A DNA stretch of 64,000 nucleotides, taken from the NCBI RefSeq assembly GCF_014641695.1, contig NZ_BMIF01000003.1, positions 62,001-126,000 of the forward strand, written 5' to 3'. The notes beneath the pieces are model-generated. The model was given only the letters and a program-made list of their open reading frames with translations. It did no database searches and was not told the DNA's origin. The position numbers and the translations under genes are program-made. This DNA is from Nitratireductor aestuarii. GTDB taxonomy: Bacteria > Pseudomonadota > Alphaproteobacteria > Rhizobiales > Rhizobiaceae. Shown here piece after piece: positions 63,761-64,000 of this stretch (positions within the stretch are counted from its first letter, which is position 1; each line of letters begins with the position of its first letter).

Positions 63761-63795
63761 AAAGGCCCGTAGGAGCGATCCTGCGGGCCTTTTTA
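63761..63795 (+). terminator. Terminator of the sdh operon
   Basis: Stem of 14 bp with one G-U pair (63761-63774 with 63779-63792), loop GCGA, then a U-run to 63794. It can also serve the convergent OsmC gene. Confidence 0.93.
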
Positions 63796-63817
63796 TTTCC
63801 TGCTTCGGCTGGCTCGC

Positions 63818-64000
63818 CTATCCCTGCGCGAAGGTGATGTCCAGGGTGATGTTGATGGCCTTGAGCGCCTTGGAAACGGGGCAGCCTTCCTTGGCCTTGC
63901 CGGCGATCTCGCGGAACGCAGCTTCATCAAGCCCCGGAACGCGTGCGTTCAGCTTCAGTGCGCTACCTGAGATCTCAAAACCGCCGCCCGCTGCTGGACG
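63818..64000 (-). CDS. OsmC family protein, 3' part (cut by window end)
   Basis: The C-terminal 60 residues of an OsmC/Ohr-type peroxidase-like protein, too short for a start-led frame here. Reading the minus strand from the edge gives GGGFEISGSALKLNARVPG and the catalytic-cysteine region KEGCPVSKALKAI. The N-terminal half with the other cysteine is outside the window. It would reduce hydroperoxides. Confidence 0.88.
   Translation of the reverse strand, partial: RPAAGGGFEISGSALKLNARVPGLDEAAFREIAGKAKEGCPVSKALKAINITLDITFAQG

Noticed and set aside
1-64000. CRISPR arrays, insertion sequences, phage or plasmid origins
   Set aside because: No regular spaced repeats, transposase, integrase or partition genes were recognised in any part of the window.

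Overview
This window looks like a chromosomal segment of an alphaproteobacterium of the order Hyphomicrobiales (Rhizobiales), probably near the Phyllobacteriaceae or Brucellaceae. The inference rests on families largely confined to that class (GapR/DUF2312, TrcR/DUF1013, DUF1192, DUF1244, DUF1036, DUF1674, CenR-type regulator, very large NAD-dependent glutamate dehydrogenase), on a GAAC-N7-GAAC type LexA box, and on high-GC codon use. Most of it is core genome; I see no phage, transposase, CRISPR array or rRNA.

Layout. 0-5.6 kb: a DUF72 protein, an ETHE1-like metallo-hydrolase, an exported protein, leuD, a CitE-like lyase, DUF1737 and a small metallopeptidase. 5.7-11.6 kb: the SOS mutasome imuA-imuB-dnaE2 behind a LexA box. 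11.6-23.3 kb: Trm112, a CnoX-like thioredoxin, a prolyl-tRNA editing protein, two near-identical tRNA-Gly(GCC) units, cspA, DUF423, a DoxX-like protein, pncA, asd, a DUF4892-OmpA protein, leuB, a secreted ClpP-like/SH3 protein and a ChaN-like protein.

23.4-33.0 kb is the main accessory-looking block: a leftward operon (GntR regulator, sugar-type ABC ATPase, permease, binding protein, DJ-1/PfpI protein) faces a rightward operon (Ldh2-type dehydrogenase, iron-type alcohol dehydrogenase, aldehyde dehydrogenase, alpha/beta hydrolase). Together they read as an import-and-oxidation pathway for an unidentified small polyol, hydroxyacid or sugar derivative. Palindromes in the shared intergenic region are candidate GntR operators.

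33-51.7 kb returns to core genes: gapR, DUF1244 with an N-formylglutamate amidohydrolase, DUF1036-pyk, a TPR protein, rpmJ, purEK, two divergent DUF465 paralogues, an MFS carrier, DUF1192, a quinone oxidoreductase, trcR, a DUF1674 Sdh assembly factor, htpX-rsmB, a heparinase II/III-like protein, purH and a UMF1-type MFS carrier. 51.7-56.4 kb is the glutamate dehydrogenase; then come an L,D-transpeptidase, cenR with a cyclic-nucleotide-binding partner, a GNAT acetyltransferase and the succinate dehydrogenase operon, ending in a partial OsmC gene.

The sdh operon is the most surprising part. A family 25 glycosyltransferase gene sits between sdhA and sdhB, 3 nt from one and overlapping the other by 8 nt. 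sdhB itself lacks about 44 nt that should encode three of the four [2Fe-2S] cysteines, and the loss shifts the frame. Either this is a real lesion in a central respiratory gene or a sequence error; raw reads would decide. Secondary points are a hairpin repeat family with a fixed core and covarying arms, a heat-shock-like promoter before htpX, and a 12-bp inverted repeat beside leuD.
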